Shown: piece by piece, positions 1 through 7,913 of the stretch | Position numbering within the stretch: position 1 is the first letter of the stretch | How the letters are laid out: each line of letters opens with the position of its first letter | Assembly: GCA_029821515.1 (NCBI GenBank) | Contig: JALGTD010000043.1 | Coordinates: 1-9,114 of the forward strand | Source of the DNA: Candidatus Zipacnadia bacterium | Lineage (GTDB): Bacteria > Armatimonadota > Zipacnadia > Zipacnadales > Zipacnadaceae | DNA length: 9,114 nucleotides | Reading direction: 5' to 3' | Notes under the pieces: generated by a model | Told to the model about the DNA's origin: nothing | Seen by the model: the letters and a program-made list of their open reading frames with translations, nothing else | Database searches by the model: none | Program-made: the position numbers and the translations under genes

Positions 1-2022
1 GAGCTGCGGGAGCTGCTTACTACTCCGCATCCGGATCGGCTCTTCCAGTTGCGCGGTGCTATGCGTAAGGGACTCAGCCTGGAGGAGCTGCACGAGCTGA
101 CCCAGATCGATCCCTGGTTCTTGCAGCATGTGAAAGAGATTGTCGAGATGCAGGATGAGCTGGTGCAACTGCGCCAGCGTCCAGCGCAGAAGCCGCCTGC
201 TATCGCGCCGGAGTATATGCGCCGGTTGAAGCGTGCTGGTTTCTCCGACCGCCAGATTGGAGTTCTCACTAAGTCAGATGAAGAGGCCATCCGGCAGATG
301 CGCCGGGAGATGGGTGTTGAGCCAGTGGTAAAATCGGTGGATACTTGCGCGGGTGAGTTTGCGGCTTATACACCCTACTACTATCTCACCTACGAACGCG
401 AAGATGAATTCCGCGCCAGCGAGAAGCCCAACATCATCATCCTCGGCAGCGGCCCGAACCGCATCGGTCAGGGCATCGAATTTGACTACTGCTGCGTTCA
501 CGCCGCCTTCGGCCTGCAGAAAGACGGCTACGAGGCCATAATGGTCAACAGCAATCCCGAGACGGTCAGTACCGACTATGACACCTCCGACAAGCTTTAC
601 TTTGAGCCGCTTACGCTGGAAGATGTGCTCAATATATGCGACAAGGAGAATCCCGAGGGCGTCATTGTCCAGTTTGGCGGCCAGACTCCCCTGAATCTGG
701 CTGAAGGCCTGGAGGCGTATGGCATCCCCATCATCGGAACCCCTCCCGAGAGTATCCGGCGTGCGGAGGACCGGGAGAGCTTCAAGCAGGTTCTTAACAA
801 GCTTGGTCTGGTGCAGCCGGCCAATGACACGGCAACCTCTCTGGAGGGTGCTCGTCAAGCGGCGGAGGAGATCGGCTATCCGGTGGTGGTGCGGCCATCG
901 TATGTGCTGGGGGGGCGGGCGATGCAGATTGTCTACAATGAACAGCAACTCGACCGCTATATGACCGCGGCCATCGAAGCCTCGCCCGGCCATCCGGTTC
1001 TGATTGATAAGTTCGTGGAGGATGCTATTGAAGTTGACGTTGACGCCATCGCCGACGGGCAGCGCTGCGTCATCGGTGGAATTATGGAGCATATCGAGGA
1101 GGCCGGCATTCACTCCGGCGACTCAGCCTGCGTCCTGCCAGCCTTCAGCCTAGCCGAAGAGGAGCTGGCTCAGATTCAGCACCAGACTAAGGCCCTGGCT
1201 CGTGAGTTGGGCGTTGTTGGCTTGATGAATATTCAATATGCCATCCGCAACGAGGTCCTTTATGTCCTGGAGGTAAACCCCCGCGCCTCCCGCACCATAC
1301 CCTTCGTCAGCAAGACCATCGGCGTGCCGCTGGCGCAGTTGGCGGCGCGCGTGATGGGCGGCAAGTCCCTGGAAGAGCTGGGCTTTACCGAAGAGGTGGT
1401 TATCGAACACATCGCCGTCAAGTGCCCGGTCTTCCCCTTCAGCAAGTTTTCCGGTATAGACACCATACTGGGGCCGGAGATGAAGTCCACAGGTGAAGTA
1501 ATGGGCATAGACGCTCACTTCGGGGCGGCGTTCGCCAAGGCCTATATTGCTGCCGGCCACAAGCTGCCCACGCGGGGCACAGTCTTCATCAGCGTGCGCA
1601 ACCGCGACAAGCGCGACGTCATCTTCCTGGGCAAGCGCCTGCACGAGCTGGGCTTCAATATAGTGGCCACCGAGGGCACCGCCGGGGTGCTACGGCGAGT
1701 AGGCGTGGATGCCGAGGTCGTCTACCGTGTCTCAGACCCGCGCGGTCGCAATGTTATTGACCTCATCCACGAGGGCCGCATCAATCTAATCATAAATACA
1801 CCCCGTGGCGAGGAGCCTCGCGAAGACCACCGGCGTATCCGCGCCGAGGCGGTTACCTACGATGTGCCCAGCATTACCACTATCGCCGGCGCAATCGTCG
1901 CGGTAATGGGCATCGAAGCGCTGCAGAGCGGCGAAATAGAAGTCAAACCGCTGCAGGACTACCACGAAGCCATAATCCACGACTCGAAGCTCGTCAAGCC
2001 AGCGGGCGCGTCGTCGGCATAG
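1..2022 (+). CDS. carB: Carbamoyl-phosphate synthase large subunit, C-terminal 673 residues (5' truncated by window)
   Basis: CarB is the cytoplasmic ATP-dependent subunit that makes carbamoyl phosphate from bicarbonate, ammonia (delivered from glutamine by CarA) and two ATP, for pyrimidine and arginine synthesis. The frame is open from base 1 with no start in the window, so about 400 N-terminal residues (first ATP-grasp half) lie upstream. Numbering from the window edge: residues 1-110 are the helical oligomerisation region (ITQ-like TQIDPWFL). VDTCAGEF at about 113 opens the second synthetase half, followed by LGSGPNRIGQG at about 147. The ATP-grasp glycine loop RPSYVLGGRAM is at 298-308 and the metal/ATP-binding EVNPRASRT at 424-432. 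The MGS-like allosteric domain runs from about 526 to the end, with NTPRG near 599. All motifs look intact, so the enzyme is probably functional. GC is high (a sampled 60-base line reached about 67%). The stop TAG is followed by a 40-nt gap to the next gene. Confidence 0.98.
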   Translation, partial: ELRELLTTPHPDRLFQLRGAMRKGLSLEELHELTQIDPWFLQHVKEIVEMQDELVQLRQRPAQKPPAIAPEYMRRLKRAGFSDRQIGVLTKSDEEAIRQMRREMGVEPVVKSVDTCAGEFAAYTPYYYLTYEREDEFRASEKPNIIILGSGPNRIGQGIEFDYCCVHAAFGLQKDGYEAIMVNSNPETVSTDYDTSDKLYFEPLTLEDVLNICDKENPEGVIVQFGGQTPLNLAEGLEAYGIPIIGTPPESIRRAEDRESFKQVLNKLGLVQPANDTATSLEGARQAAEEIGYPVVVRPSYVLGGRAMQIVYNEQQLDRYMTAAIEASPGHPVLIDKFVEDAIEVDVDAIADGQRCVIGGIMEHIEEAGIHSGDSACVLPAFSLAEEELAQIQHQTKALARELGVVGLMNIQYAIRNEVLYVLEVNPRASRTIPFVSKTIGVPLAQLAARVMGGKSLEELGFTEEVVIEHIAVKCPVFPFSKFSGIDTILGPEMKSTGEVMGIDAHFGAAFAKAYIAAGHKLPTRGTVFISVRNRDKRDVIFLGKRLHELGFNIVATEGTAGVLRRVGVDAEVVYRVSDPRGRNVIDLIHEGRINLIINTPRGEEPREDHRRIRAEAVTYDVPSITTIAGAIVAVMGIEALQSGEIEVKPLQDYHEAIIHDSKLVKPAGASSA

Positions 2023-2062
2023 ACAGTAAGCGCTGGCCTCGAGAAAAGAGGCGTCTAGTGCA

Positions 2063-2689
2063 ATGGCACAGATTGATATTGACGAAGAGATTGAAAGATT
2101 CAAGAAATCCGCCTACTTCGCCCAGGAGCAGCAGAACGAGAAAAGGGTCATCACCCACTTCCAACCTATCTTCAGTCCCGAAAATCTGGACAATCTTACG
2201 GCGGAGAATTTCAAGTCGTTTCTCCGATCCAAGAACAATAAGCATTGGTGGGGCATCCAGCGGCAAAGTGGGCATTTGACGGAAGATATGGATCATCTTC
2301 GGAGTGCACTGCGGATACTGCTCGATGAAACCAAGCCGATTGAAGAACGCTTGGATACGCTTTTCCCCCCAAAAGGCCCGCATTACATCAAGTTCCTGGG
2401 GCGAGCTACCGCCACTCCTATCCTACTCGTTGTCTATCCCAACAAGTACAGCGTGTACAATCGCAAAGTGGAGTTGTCTCTGAAAGCTTGTGATCTGCAT
2501 CCGGACGACCGCGGGATGAGTTTGGCCCAGCGATATGTGAAAGTCAACGAGGTATTGACAGATTTGGCCCAGCGCCACCATATATCCCGATTCTTGCTTG
2601 ATTGGGTTTTTCATAGAATAACCGTACAGGTTGAGCATGGAAAGGGGCCGCCGTCACATTGGACGTCAGCAATACACCCGCAACTGTAA
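2063..2689 (+). CDS. Hypothetical protein resembling an N-terminal module of restriction-associated/AAA-linked proteins; probably truncated
   Basis: The 208-residue product has no certain family assignment. Residues about 45-100 (FLRSKNNKHWWGIQRQ, then DMDHLRSALRILLDE.KPIEERLD) and 105-185 (KFLGRATATPILLVVYPNKYSVYNRKVELSL, then a G-x-x-x-x-x-RYVKVNEVL segment) resemble, from memory, a domain found at the N-terminus of larger proteins that carry AAA ATPase or nuclease parts. No catalytic nuclease, Walker or HNH motif is visible here and there is no signal peptide or membrane segment, so it should be cytoplasmic. The last 18 or so residues (EHGKGPPSHWTSAIHPQL) look like read-through rather than a domain. 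They run 31 nt into mtnA in another frame, which suggests loss of a downstream part. An SD-like AGAGG lies 11 nt before the ATG. Sampled GC is about 40-55%, below carB. The reading frame is likely real; the functional guess is weak. Confidence 0.6.
   Translation: MAQIDIDEEIERFKKSAYFAQEQQNEKRVITHFQPIFSPENLDNLTAENFKSFLRSKNNKHWWGIQRQSGHLTEDMDHLRSALRILLDETKPIEERLDTLFPPKGPHYIKFLGRATATPILLVVYPNKYSVYNRKVELSLKACDLHPDDRGMSLAQRYVKVNEVLTDLAQRHHISRFLLDWVFHRITVQVEHGKGPPSHWTSAIHPQL
2521..2574 (+). repeat. Two 12-bp in-frame direct repeats inside the small hypothetical gene
   Basis: TTTGGCCCAGCG occurs at 2521-2532 and again at 2563-2574. The 42-bp offset is a multiple of three, so both copies encode L-A-Q-R. 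They look like a small internal duplication or a codon-level coincidence in a helical segment. Confidence 0.6.
2639..2661 (+). promoter_or_regulatory. Ribosome binding site and forced TTG start of mtnA
   Basis: GGAAAGGGG at 2639-2647 is purine-rich and ends about 12 nt before TTG (2659-2661). An in-frame TGA at 2632-2634 precedes it and no ATG or GTG lies between that stop and the first conserved residues (TVTW, then LIDQTCLP). TTG is therefore the only plausible start. The site lies inside the 3' end of the upstream gene, so translation may be coupled. Confidence 0.65.
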
Positions 2690-3762
2690 CGTGGACCGAG
2701 ACGCCTGAGGGCCCTTCTGTTCGGCTGATTGATCAGACCTGCCTGCCCGGTGAGCTGGTTCTCAAGGATTGCTATGCACTTGAGGAGGTCTGTGAGGCTA
2801 TCAAATCGCTGCGGGTGCGCGGCGCGCCAGCCATCGGCTGCAGCGCGGCGTTGGGTGTGGCGCTGGCTGTGTACACCAGCGGGGCAGACTGCACCCGTGA
2901 GCTTATTTCAGTCGTGGAGGATGCAGCAAAGCAGCTTGCAGCGACGCGACCGACCGCCGTCAACCTCTTCTGGGCACTGGAGCGGATGCGCCAGCTTGCC
3001 CAACAGTCGGCCAGTCTGCCCCCAGAGGCATTTCGCCAGGTGTTGTTAGAGGAAGCTCAGAGGATTGTTGATGACGATATTGACCGCTGCCGGCGCATAG
3101 GGCAGTATGGCGCCGAACTTATCCTTGAGGGGGCGAACATTCTTACTCACTGCAACGCCGGGGCGCTGGCTACTGCCGGATACGGAACGGCTCTCGGGAT
3201 AATTCGCGCCGCTCACCAGCAGGGCAAAGATATACATGTCTGGGCTGATGAGACGCGGCCGCTCCTGCAGGGGGCCCGGCTCACTGCCTGGGAACTGGCG
3301 CAGGAGGGGATTCCCTGCACGGTTATTTGCGATAGCGTTGCGGCTTCGCTTATGCAGATGGGCAAGGTGGATTGTGTGGTGGTGGGAGCCGACCGCATCG
3401 CCGCCAATGGGGATGTGGCCAACAAGATTGGCACCTACGCAGTGGCGATAGCCGCGGCCCGACACGAGATACCCTTCTATGTCGTTGCGCCGCTGTCAAC
3501 TCTGGATTTCTCACTGGCGACCGGTCAGGAGATTCCCATTGAACAGCGCAGTCCCGAAGAGGTCTGCTATCTGGCGGACCGGGTCACTGAGCCGATTTGT
3601 CCGGAGGGCGCTGATGTTTACAATCCGGCTTTTGATGTCACTCCGGCAGAGCTGATTGCGGCGATAATCACCGAAGTGGGAATCGCCCGTCAGCCGCTGG
3701 CCGCCTCACTGGCGGGACTTTCTGGCGAAGACTCCTCGGCGGGCTTTGGCTCTTCTTCCTGA
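2659..3762 (+). CDS. mtnA: S-methyl-5-thioribose-1-phosphate isomerase
   Basis: MtnA is a cytoplasmic aldose-ketose isomerase that turns methylthioribose-1-phosphate into methylthioribulose-1-phosphate in methionine salvage from methylthioadenosine. The 367-residue product has the family pattern throughout. The phosphate-binding RVRGAPAIG is at 52-60. HCNAG at 164-168 carries the catalytic Cys165, and GADRIAANGD carries the catalytic Asp245. Both sit five residues later than Cys160 and Asp240 of the B. subtilis enzyme. VWADETRPLLQGARLTAWEL and NKIGTYAVA are also typical. The similar eIF2B-alpha-type ribose-1,5-bisphosphate isomerases are less likely given these motifs and the length. The last 20 or so residues (Ala/Gly/Ser-rich, after EVGIARQP) go beyond the usual family end and are encoded opposite the tail of the convergent gene. 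The TTG start lies inside the upstream gene. No other methionine-salvage gene is in the window. Confidence 0.96.
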   Translation: MDVSNTPATVTWTETPEGPSVRLIDQTCLPGELVLKDCYALEEVCEAIKSLRVRGAPAIGCSAALGVALAVYTSGADCTRELISVVEDAAKQLAATRPTAVNLFWALERMRQLAQQSASLPPEAFRQVLLEEAQRIVDDDIDRCRRIGQYGAELILEGANILTHCNAGALATAGYGTALGIIRAAHQQGKDIHVWADETRPLLQGARLTAWELAQEGIPCTVICDSVAASLMQMGKVDCVVVGADRIAANGDVANKIGTYAVAIAAARHEIPFYVVAPLSTLDFSLATGQEIPIEQRSPEEVCYLADRVTEPICPEGADVYNPAFDVTPAELIAAIITEVGIARQPLAASLAGLSGEDSSAGFGSSS

Positions 3763-6700
3763 GGGGCTTCCGGTTTCTCTTCCTCTTCGGCAATATCCTC
3801 TTCAGAGACCCAGGGCAGGCGCACCTTCTGGTCCGTGGTGTTGCCAGCCTCATCCCAGACGCGCACTACGATCTGCTCTGCATCTTCGGGGAGCTGCCCC
3901 GTAGCTATCCTGAAACTTTCAATTGACTCGTCATAGGCGCCATCGGCGGGCTGAGCTGCCCACCACTCGTCACTGTCCTCAACTTGCCAGGAGACCGAGG
4001 CGACGGCGGTCTGCTCATCGCTGGCAATGCCGGTCAGAGTTACCGTCGCCTCTTCCTGCTCGCCTCGTGGAGGCTCTAATCTCAGCGTTGGCGGTTCATT
4101 GTCAATGCGCACGCCAGTGACTACCTGACTTACCTGCCATTGGCTGTCAGGATTGCTGGGCCGGTCGGTTATGGTTATTTTGATCTCGTAGTTGCCGGAC
4201 TGCTGCTCGGTCGTGTCCAGTTCGTATGAGTCTTCCTGGATAGGGCCGGCGATCTGTTCCCATTCTCCGTCGATCGGCCGCAGATACACGGTGCCGGCAA
4301 TATTGTCATCGTCCGGGTCGTCCGCTGACCATTGGATCTTGGCTTCGTTGCGCAGCGCTGCGCCCTGGGCGGGAGCCTTGACTTTCAGCTTGGGCTTCTG
4401 GTTGGCAGGCAGATAGCTGATTCTTATGGCTTTTAAGCGGGTATCGGCCTTCTCGGTATTCGCCGGAACCTTGATGCGGTATTGCAGATAACGCCCGGCC
4501 GGCACATCAATCTGCATGCCGCTGCGATAGGCGCGCGACCAACTACTCCAACTGCCCTCTTCACGGTCGCGAGTGTTGCCCGAGCGGCACTGGACCACGA
4601 CCTCGCTGGCCTGCTGGCCTTGCGCCCACCATCGAACACGCTGCCACTGGCTCAGACGCTCTGCATCCAGCACATCCGAGGTATACAAGCCAGTGTCAGC
4701 GCCAGACAAGTCGCACGAAAGCAGCCGGCCGGGATTGTTGCCGCCGGCGAAGAGTAGATCTTTGCCTCCGGCGGCCAGAGACAGAATTGCCCCTGCATCT
4801 TTGTTGCGATAGACCGTAGTATAGTGTTCATCTTCGGTGAACGTCAGGATGGCCCCCTCTGAGGCCGCTCCGCCGTAGACGCGCCCGTCGGCGGCCAATA
4901 GCGCCAATATCGGATGCTCACTATCCTGGTAGATAGCTTGTGGGATTCCACCCGAATCAATGCGATACACATAGCCCTTGCCGTGCTCGCTAAACGTTGC
5001 CGCATACAGCGCGCTGTTGCCAGCTATCAAATCTACCACATCACTGTCGCCGGCGTCGAGCACTCCCAGAAGTTGCCGCTGCTGTCCTATCTCATAGACA
5101 GCGCCGGGCGCCGAGGTACCTGCATAGACGACTTTGTTGCGTACAGCGAGACACAGGACGTGAGATTGGGGAACGTCGGCGTATAGCGAGTATTCGCCCT
5201 GTTCATCAACCAGGTAGATAAGCCCGCGGGAACCGGTGGCTACCAGCAGACCTCCGTCGGGCGCTGGCTGGATGTCCCATATGTACTCAGCAGGAAGCTC
5301 ACAGAACACCTCGCCCCGGTCCTGCTGGGTTATGACGAAGATTTTCCCTCCTCCGCATGTCCCTGCATACAACTGGCCATTGCTGCCGACCAGAAGCGCA
5401 CTGACCGGCGCTTCCCCGGTTTGAAAGTAAGGCCGGAGTTTGCCTTCCTGCCAGGCATATATGTCCCCGCTTGTTGCTTCCCCAGCAAAGACAGTGCCGG
5501 ATGAGTCTGCAGCCAGGCTCCACCAGGTATGCCCCGGCGCTGTCACTGCCACTTGCCACAGGGGCGTAGTAATCAGCATGCCATCGTCGCGCACGCCCAG
5601 GCCGGCCAGGGTGCCGTCTTCGTAGTCTTCCGGTGAATCGTGCAGCCACGAGCTACTGCCCCGAATGACCTTGCCATCGGCCTCCTTTGTTTCTTCTTTT
5701 GCTTCGGTCTCTTTCTTTTCTTCAGTCTCACCTGGAGCTTCCTGCTTGGCTTTTTCCAGCAGTTCCTTGATCTCCTCGGGCATCGGAGGCATTTCGGACT
5801 GGAGCTGTTTGATTGCTGGTGGTAATGGGGGCCGTTCCACTTGCTTGCTGGCGAAAGCAGAGCGGGCCCACCACATTGACGCTGGCAACTGGCCGCTGGC
5901 ATTCATCCATTGTGATGTTCCGCCCGTGCTGGGCATCGTCGGGCCCCCCTCGCCGGACGGTGGCATCTTCGATGGTATTCTCAGTGTGGCCCGCTCGCCT
6001 TGACGATCTTCCGTCGGCAGCATCATCACGGCCAGGCCGCCCAGCACATACGGCGTATCCACCACATTGGACAGTTCTGAGTAACCTGTGGCGATGTCAG
6101 TACGCGTAGCTGATGAGATGATAGACACTGCTGTCTTCGGCAGATTGTTGAGCAGTGTATCCCCGATTCGCAAGCCCACCGTGGGAATAGCGGCTAGCGT
6201 TAGCAGTTGCGTGTTTTGCTCCATCTGTTCGTATTCTTTGATAACTGTTTGCAGCTTATTGAACTCCGGAGTTAGCAGCCGCAGAGCTGAGCGCAGCATT
6301 GAGCCGTACCCGCCGCTGCTGACCGCCAAGCGCAGGTAGCCTTTGGGCAGCTCCAGAGGCATATGCAGCCGAACCACTTTCTCAGTTGCTTCTTCACCGG
6401 TTGGGCGGATTAGCACATGCAAAGTGACGTCTTCTCCGGCGCGAGCAACCGTTTCTTCAGTCCAGACTCGCTCAATAGTGGCAGTTCGGTTCTTGCGGCT
6501 GATATTGGCGGACAGTCTCACGGCGCTGACCCGCTGGGGGGTGAAGCGATTCTTCTCCAGCAGTGTTATCGTCGACATCATATCCCATATGATGTCGAGA
6601 GACGGTTCCCCCTGGTATACGTATGTATCGGTTCTGCTGACCGTGGAACCCTTTTTGCCCTCGACGGTGAAGGAAACTTCCACTGTGCCTTCATCATTAG

Positions 6701-7832
6701 CGTCGTAACCGGCCGAGATCGCGTCATAGGCACACATAACAATGAGTTGTTGCCGCAGGGCCGGGTCGTTACAGATCTGGACCCTATAAGTGTGCGAGAG
6801 GTCGTTGTCAAGGTCGTGAATCTCAAAGGTAACAGGTATTGTCTCGGGAAGTGCGCCAAGCTGACCGGCTATTGACCACGCGGTATCCTGTGCTAATGTG
6901 CCCACGGCGGCGATGCCGGAGGCCATCCGAAATGAGAAATCCATCTTTGCCACCACCTGGTGAACCCAGGCAGTGGTCAGCGGAAGCTGGGTTTGCCCCA
7001 GTTTCATCAAAGGGTGCCCAAGGGCGAGGATGCGATTGCCGTCACGGTAGGTCACTGTTCCTGTCGAGCTGATATCGAAGTCTCCGGAGGCCAACTGCAC
7101 TCCTAGCGTGGCTCCGGATTCTAGCTCAATGTCTATCTTATGGCGCATATTCCCCGGACCGGCAATGGCCTCGAGACCGTAGCTACCGAAGAAATCAGCC
7201 AGGTGGTGGATGGCCTTGCCGCCGAAGCCGGCGCAAAATATCGGCGTTGTCACCGGGCGTAGTGCCAGAGTGTTGTAATCCACAAAAGCTTTGTCGAACT
7301 GTGTACTGACCACTTGCACGTCTGTGACTTCGTGACCGGCCAGTTTCACGGTGCGGTCGGGGCGGTGCGCGACTGCTGACGACTCTTCCTCGGCATTACT
7401 GTCCTGCTTCTCAAAGGCACGCAGCATACTTTCAATGGGCGTTACTCCGGCAATAGGCTGTTTCTGGAATGTCCACGCAAAGGCGATGGCGCCTATCAGG
7501 CGTCCGCCTATGTATACGGGAGTACCGCTCATTCCCGAGAAAATGCCCATATTCTTCTCCACCACAGGCCCGTCAAGTATTCTGATCAAGATGACGTCCG
7601 AGCCTTCCTGGAACTTGGGCAGTACCCCTATGACCTCAATATTGAATTCTTCAATCTCAACACCGGAAAAGATCGTGCGAGCAGTGCCCTTCATCCCGGC
7701 GCGTACTGCACTGGTCGGCATCATCTTAGCGGGGTTAAACCAGGAAGAATCCGGTCGAGCTGGCATCGCCAAGGCAAACACCAGCACAGTCACGGATAGA
7801 TAGACAGATATTATCTGGGAACGCAGGAGCAT
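3690..7832 (-). CDS. Secreted SpoIVB/S55 peptidase-like protein with seven-bladed beta-propeller and Ig-like domains
   Basis: The product is 1380 residues from ATG at 7832. An open frame continues to a TTG at 7913, but that TTG lies in the likely -35 box, and the 7832 start gives a clean signal peptide (hydrophobic 6-20, ALA|M cleavage near 22). Residues 40-140 match the S55 family: RAGMKGTARTIFSG, then GMSGTPVYIGGRLIGAIAFAW with Ser102 as candidate nucleophile, then PIAGVTPIESML. A second conserved block, GTVTYRDGNRILALGHP (His273), follows at 258-274. Residues 380-660 are a beta-rich and helical region of unknown role. A Pro/Glu/Lys-rich linker spans about 665-720. Seven repeats of the type YAGT..G.IY.. 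(about 767-1045) suggest a seven-bladed propeller. A beta-sandwich-like segment (WSSWS, PAGRYLQYRI) covers about 1053-1141, and two Ig-like domains cover about 1146-1243 and 1246-1340. An acidic E/P/S tail ends the protein with no membrane anchor. It is probably extracytoplasmic; protease activity and substrate are unproven. Confidence 0.88.
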   Translation of the reverse strand: MLLRSQIISVYLSVTVLVFALAMPARPDSSWFNPAKMMPTSAVRAGMKGTARTIFSGVEIEEFNIEVIGVLPKFQEGSDVILIRILDGPVVEKNMGIFSGMSGTPVYIGGRLIGAIAFAWTFQKQPIAGVTPIESMLRAFEKQDSNAEEESSAVAHRPDRTVKLAGHEVTDVQVVSTQFDKAFVDYNTLALRPVTTPIFCAGFGGKAIHHLADFFGSYGLEAIAGPGNMRHKIDIELESGATLGVQLASGDFDISSTGTVTYRDGNRILALGHPLMKLGQTQLPLTTAWVHQVVAKMDFSFRMASGIAAVGTLAQDTAWSIAGQLGALPETIPVTFEIHDLDNDLSHTYRVQICNDPALRQQLIVMCAYDAISAGYDANDEGTVEVSFTVEGKKGSTVSRTDTYVYQGEPSLDIIWDMMSTITLLEKNRFTPQRVSAVRLSANISRKNRTATIERVWTEETVARAGEDVTLHVLIRPTGEEATEKVVRLHMPLELPKGYLRLAVSSGGYGSMLRSALRLLTPEFNKLQTVIKEYEQMEQNTQLLTLAAIPTVGLRIGDTLLNNLPKTAVSIISSATRTDIATGYSELSNVVDTPYVLGGLAVMMLPTEDRQGERATLRIPSKMPPSGEGGPTMPSTGGTSQWMNASGQLPASMWWARSAFASKQVERPPLPPAIKQLQSEMPPMPEEIKELLEKAKQEAPGETEEKKETEAKEETKEADGKVIRGSSSWLHDSPEDYEDGTLAGLGVRDDGMLITTPLWQVAVTAPGHTWWSLAADSSGTVFAGEATSGDIYAWQEGKLRPYFQTGEAPVSALLVGSNGQLYAGTCGGGKIFVITQQDRGEVFCELPAEYIWDIQPAPDGGLLVATGSRGLIYLVDEQGEYSLYADVPQSHVLCLAVRNKVVYAGTSAPGAVYEIGQQRQLLGVLDAGDSDVVDLIAGNSALYAATFSEHGKGYVYRIDSGGIPQAIYQDSEHPILALLAADGRVYGGAASEGAILTFTEDEHYTTVYRNKDAGAILSLAAGGKDLLFAGGNNPGRLLSCDLSGADTGLYTSDVLDAERLSQWQRVRWWAQGQQASEVVVQCRSGNTRDREEGSWSSWSRAYRSGMQIDVPAGRYLQYRIKVPANTEKADTRLKAIRISYLPANQKPKLKVKAPAQGAALRNEAKIQWSADDPDDDNIAGTVYLRPIDGEWEQIAGPIQEDSYELDTTEQQSGNYEIKITITDRPSNPDSQWQVSQVVTGVRIDNEPPTLRLEPPRGEQEEATVTLTGIASDEQTAVASVSWQVEDSDEWWAAQPADGAYDESIESFRIATGQLPEDAEQIVVRVWDEAGNTTDQKVRLPWVSEEDIAEEEEKPEAPQEEEPKPAEESSPESPASEAASG
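6572..6598. repeat. Perfect 12-bp inverted repeat with 3-nt spacer inside the S55 gene
   Basis: The left arm TCGACATCATAT (6572-6583), spacer CCC and right arm ATATGATGTCGA (6587-6598) are exact reverse complements. In the coding strand they encode LDIIWDMMS around residues 412-420. A perfect 12-bp pair this close is unlikely by chance in 9 kb. It could form an mRNA hairpin or be a dyad protein-binding site; nothing else nearby indicates which. Confidence 0.85.
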
Positions 7833-7883
7833 GTGGCAGCCCTGCCCTTCGCTGTCAATAATCGATAGTAATCTTCCAGTACA

Positions 7884-7913
7884 AGTAAACCTCAACATTG
7901 GCTGTTTTGTCAA
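7884..7913 (-). promoter_or_regulatory. Candidate sigma-70 promoter of the S55-like gene
   Basis: On the minus strand TTGACA (7913-7908) is followed after 18 nt by TTTACT (7889-7884, 4 of 6 matches to TATAAT). This would start transcription near 7877, about 45 nt before the ATG at 7832. A GCAGGG Shine-Dalgarno-like stretch lies about 7 nt before that ATG. The -35 match is perfect and the -10 is moderate. Confidence 0.5.

Noticed and set aside
909..915. Run of seven G in carB as a frameshift site
   Set aside because: It encodes the expected Leu-Gly-Gly-Arg of the ATP-grasp loop and the frame continues intact.
274..1113. Long minus-strand open frame opposite carB (279 codons)
   Set aside because: It is a shadow of the carB codon pattern in GC-rich DNA, with no recognisable motifs or start signals.
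2036..2052. Hairpin GCCTC/GAGGC after carB as a terminator
   Set aside because: The stem is only 5 bp with a 7-nt loop and no T-run; part of it is the ribosome site of the next gene.
2591..2619. Internal promoter for mtnA with TAGAAT at 2614-2619
   Set aside because: The -10 is reasonable but the element at the right distance (TTCTTG) is a poor -35; AT-rich coding sequence can give this by chance.
6950..7209. Eleven-base inverted pair CCACCACCTGG / CCAGGTGGTGG about 240 bp apart in the S55 gene
   Set aside because: It is low in complexity, widely spaced and readily explained by coding sequence.
7833..7913. N-terminal extension of the S55-like protein from TTG 7913 (27 extra residues)
   Set aside because: The TTG lies within the likely -35 box, the added residues are not a signal sequence, and ATG 7832 gives a good ribosome site and signal peptide.
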